A DNA stretch of 64,000 bases from contig NC_052409.1 of NCBI RefSeq assembly GCF_009389715.1, forward strand, positions 3,771,775-3,835,774, given 5' to 3'. Under the pieces are notes generated by a model. That model saw only the letters and a program-made list of their open reading frames with translations. It made no database searches and had not been told where the DNA came from. Shown here in pieces: positions 61,901-64,000 of this stretch. Position 1 is the stretch's first letter. Each line of letters begins with the position of its first letter. Source of the DNA: Phoenix dactylifera. Lineage: Eukaryota > Streptophyta > Magnoliopsida > Arecales > Arecaceae. The position numbers were made by a program, and so were the translations under genes.

Positions 61901-64000
61901 AACTGAAACAACCGTGAACAGCAAGAATGGAGAGACAAAATAATAAAAATTGACCTGGAGCACTAGGCCATCTAAAGTGTCTGGATCAAGGATTGTCGTG
62001 CCGGTATCGGAGTCCGTTCCAATCGGCTGGCAGCACGGTTCGGTGTGCCCCCGCGCAGTTCTGTGTCGGGCCCATACCGACACAATAGAGAGGGCGAGGA
62101 AAAGAGAGAGGAGGAAGGGAGAGGGAGAGGGAGAGGGAGGGAGGGCTGCCGGAGGCCTCCGAAGGGGCTCTGAAGGGCTGAAGCAGGGGCTTTGTCCTCC
62201 AAACCCCTATTTTGTTCAAAATTGGGGTCTATCGAGACTCCTTTTTTATTTTGAAAATTTTAAGTGAAATCAGAAACGAAATAGGGGTCTGGAACCATCA
62301 TCTTTTCCTCTCTTTTCTTCTCTCTCTCCCCACACTTGCCGGTTTACCATTTTGAATGCCGGAACCCTTCTGGTCTGCCGCCGGCACGGCTCGATACGCC
62401 CTGAACAGGGCGGTTCAAGACGGTTCTGCATTACTTGGTCAGGATGCAACCATGTCAGTCCATCCCAGCCGGTGCCAACCTGGATGGTTAGGCCATCCTG
62501 GCCAATTAGAGAACCAGTGTCCCAGGTGCCATTCTCTCATTGGAATGGTATGATACTGGCAAGATGCAGCAGGTTGCATTACAACCCAAATCTCGTATTA
62601 GTGGAAGGTTTTTAAAAGTAAGATAATGCATTTCAAGGAAGCACTCTTTTCTTAGTTGTTGAATTTTTCAATTTATTTTGAGAATGCAAGGAACTTTGCT
62701 TAAATAAAAGGCGAAAAGTTGCTAGTCATGCATCTAAGCTCTAAATGCAACTTTTGCTATTCATTGCTCTTGCATAGTTCAAGGAATATGATTTGATTTA
62801 TGAAGGTATCCCCCCTAGATTTGAGCCTTAGCCAACATGTATAATGGAACCCATGCATTTCTGGTCATCTTAACCATGTATCTGGGTACTGACCTCATGT
62901 ATTGTGTTATTCCCATGTCATTTTATACAGCTTTGGAAATTCTGTACGTTGCCATAGTTATGCAAAGCAATAAATTTCATACATGTATTAGATATTAAAA
63001 TTATTGTACATGTACATTATGCCAATCCTTTGCTTGTCCTAAAACTAGCTGATCCTATGTTTTGCTATTCCGGATAACCGTGATGGCTGCATTTGAATTT
63101 ATTATGCATCATTATAAACAATGCTTCCTCAGATCATATCAAATACAACTGTTTCAAGACCAGATCCTGTAAGTAGACACCCATTAGCAGGAGAATCTGG
63201 TGGTTTAAGTGGGAAGCCTCTCTTTGATCTGTCCACCAACATTCTCAAGGAGATGTATATTCTTACTCGGGTATTAATCTTCATCCCATTTTACCGAACT
63301 GCATATAAATCTTTGGTACTGCACTCCCTTTTCTTTTCTTTACTTCAAACAACATCATTTCATATTCAGGATTTTTTCCTTGTTCTCTAGAATGATGTTT
63401 CCCACCCCTGGTCATTCTTCATTTTTTTGTTCACACTAATTTGTTGTTGTAATTTGACTTTGGAATACTTACATTTGCAGGGAAAAATTCCCCTTATAGG
63501 CTGTGGTGGCGTTAGCAGGTATTAGAACATGATAGTTAGTACTGATGTTGCTGGATGCTTGTTAAACAGATATTTATTACTATATTAAATGTTACCAAAT
63601 ACAGGGGTGAAGATGCATATAAAAAGATTCGAGCTGGAGCAACACTTGTTCAGCTTTACACAGCCTTTGCCTATGGTGGACCAGCGCTCATTCCCCAGAT
63701 AAAGGTATCCATCGGAACAATTTTATTTTGTAACATTTTGAAGTAATGCTTTTAATGTATGCAAAAAGGCTGTAAAAGCTCAGCTGATCTTTTCTTAACC
63801 ATAGTAGCGATCATATCATGATCACTCGGAATAGATTGTTCTGTTTCTTAAATATTTTATACTTTTAAGCTAATGTAGATAAGCTGTTTCCAATGTTTAA
63901 CAAAAAATCCTCTCTAATGTGCTTCCTTTTGTATATCATTGCTTTCTTACTCCATTTCTCTGCATCTGCTGCATAGTCTTACTATTATGTATCCTCTTAT
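55908..64000 (+). CDS. PYRD: Dihydroorotate dehydrogenase (quinone), mitochondrial; 3' end outside window
   Basis: Ten exons are visible: 55908-56057, 56470-56552, 58721-59044, 59217-59472, 61260-61340, 61468-61575, 61652-61681, 63133-63270, 63481-63518 and 63605-63704. They give 436 residues in one continuous frame; about 24 more are expected downstream. This class 2 enzyme oxidises dihydroorotate to orotate in pyrimidine synthesis and passes electrons to ubiquinone at the inner membrane. A basic presequence (1-50) is followed by a membrane segment '[15 protein letters not shown]' (about 55-70). Flavin and substrate motifs follow: '[16 protein letters not shown]', '[15 protein letters not shown]', 'NRCGFNSEG', '[10 protein letters not shown]' (catalytic base Ser277), 'VKIAPDL' (Lys319), 'ISNTT' and 'GCGGVS'. 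The Lys/Ser/Gly-rich insert at about 205-235 fits my memory of plant enzymes. Residue 403, split by intron 9, reads Arg where family members usually have Ser. Introns 4 and 7 carry hAT-like MITEs. Confidence 0.95.
57296..57314 (+). repeat. (TG)n microsatellite in DHODH intron 2
   Basis: About nine uninterrupted TG repeats, likely polymorphic. Confidence 0.85.
60000..60179. mobile_element. hAT-like MITE copy without clear target duplication
   Basis: Left end TAAGGGTAGCAATCTTGG and right end, in reverse complement, CAAGCTTTGCGATCTTCG are similar to each other and to the family. The interior is rich in GGTAC/GGTATGG motifs. The flanks do not match, so it is older or its borders are mis-set. It lies in DHODH intron 4. 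Confidence 0.5.
60751..60809 (+). mobile_element. Possible degenerate tRNA-derived SINE promoter
   Basis: An A-box-like CACTCAATGGTAGAG near 60751 and a B-box-like AGTTTGAGTTGG at 60798-60809 are spaced as in tRNA genes. No tail or duplication was found. It lies in DHODH intron 4. Confidence 0.25.
61987..62437. mobile_element. hAT-like MITE, 451 bp, 7/8 target duplication
   Basis: Left end CAAGGATTGTCGTGCCGG; right end in reverse complement CAAGTAATGCAGAACCG. Flanks are GTCTGGAT (61979-61986) and GTCAGGAT (62438-62445), one mismatch. The core contains GGGAGA repeats, as in the 45.6 kb copy. Related sequence starts again at 61833 (CAAGGATTGAAGTCCCG) and continues after 62445, suggesting nested insertions in DHODH intron 7. 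Confidence 0.6.

Noticed and set aside
61950-62267. 105-codon plus-strand and 77-codon minus-strand frames
   Set aside because: They fall in the GGGAGA-rich core of a MITE within DHODH intron 7.
1-64000. CRISPR arrays, bacterial operons, phage or organelle insertions
   Set aside because: No regularly spaced repeats, no prokaryotic gene layout, and no recognisable plastid or mitochondrial genome segment were seen.

Overview
This is nuclear DNA from a flowering plant. Genes are split by long AT-rich introns with canonical GT-AG borders, and non-coding DNA is rich in short non-autonomous transposons. The products (plant PLS-class PPR protein, class I TCP factor, plant-type mitochondrial cytochrome c1 and class 2 DHODH) fit an angiosperm. 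The GC-rich TCP gene and overall style suggest a non-grass monocot such as a palm; that placement is inference, not proof.

Layout: (1) 773-2722 (-), an intronless PPR gene of the PLS/E class. (2) 4487-12799 (+), a seven-exon cytochrome c1 gene, CYC1, with a one-base deletion in exon 3 that breaks the frame in this sequence. (3) 12.8-21.4 kb, gene-free DNA with a full-length tRNA-derived SINE, degenerate MITEs and an LTR-like remnant. (4) 21478-22176 (+), a class I TCP transcription factor of the TCP7/TCP21 type, with a perfect TCP-binding palindrome about 190 bp upstream. (5) 22.2-29.2 kb, gene-poor DNA with a half tRNA-Thr-like sequence. (6) 29426-52922 (+), a 20-exon VPS52 gene (GARP/EARP tethering subunit), intact and in frame throughout. 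(7) 55908-63704 and beyond (+), a dihydroorotate dehydrogenase gene whose last exon lies outside the window.

The genes do not form an operon or obvious cluster. CYC1 and DHODH meet functionally: DHODH passes electrons to ubiquinone, and complex III, which contains cytochrome c1, re-oxidises ubiquinol. VPS52 acts in endosome-to-TGN trafficking, TCP in transcription, and the PPR protein probably in organelle RNA processing.

I found no convincing undescribed biological system. The most useful observations are: the CYC1 frameshift; a family of short hAT-like elements with CA(A/T)GG ends, three of them with 8-bp target duplications, sitting in introns of VPS52 and DHODH; a SINE with perfect 14-bp duplications; a VPS52 first coding exon that appears to hold only the ATG; a Ser-to-Arg change in the DHODH flavin-phosphate loop; and recurrent 96-170 bp tandem duplications in introns. 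Exon borders were set by hand from reading frame, splice consensus and remembered family conservation; no search was run.
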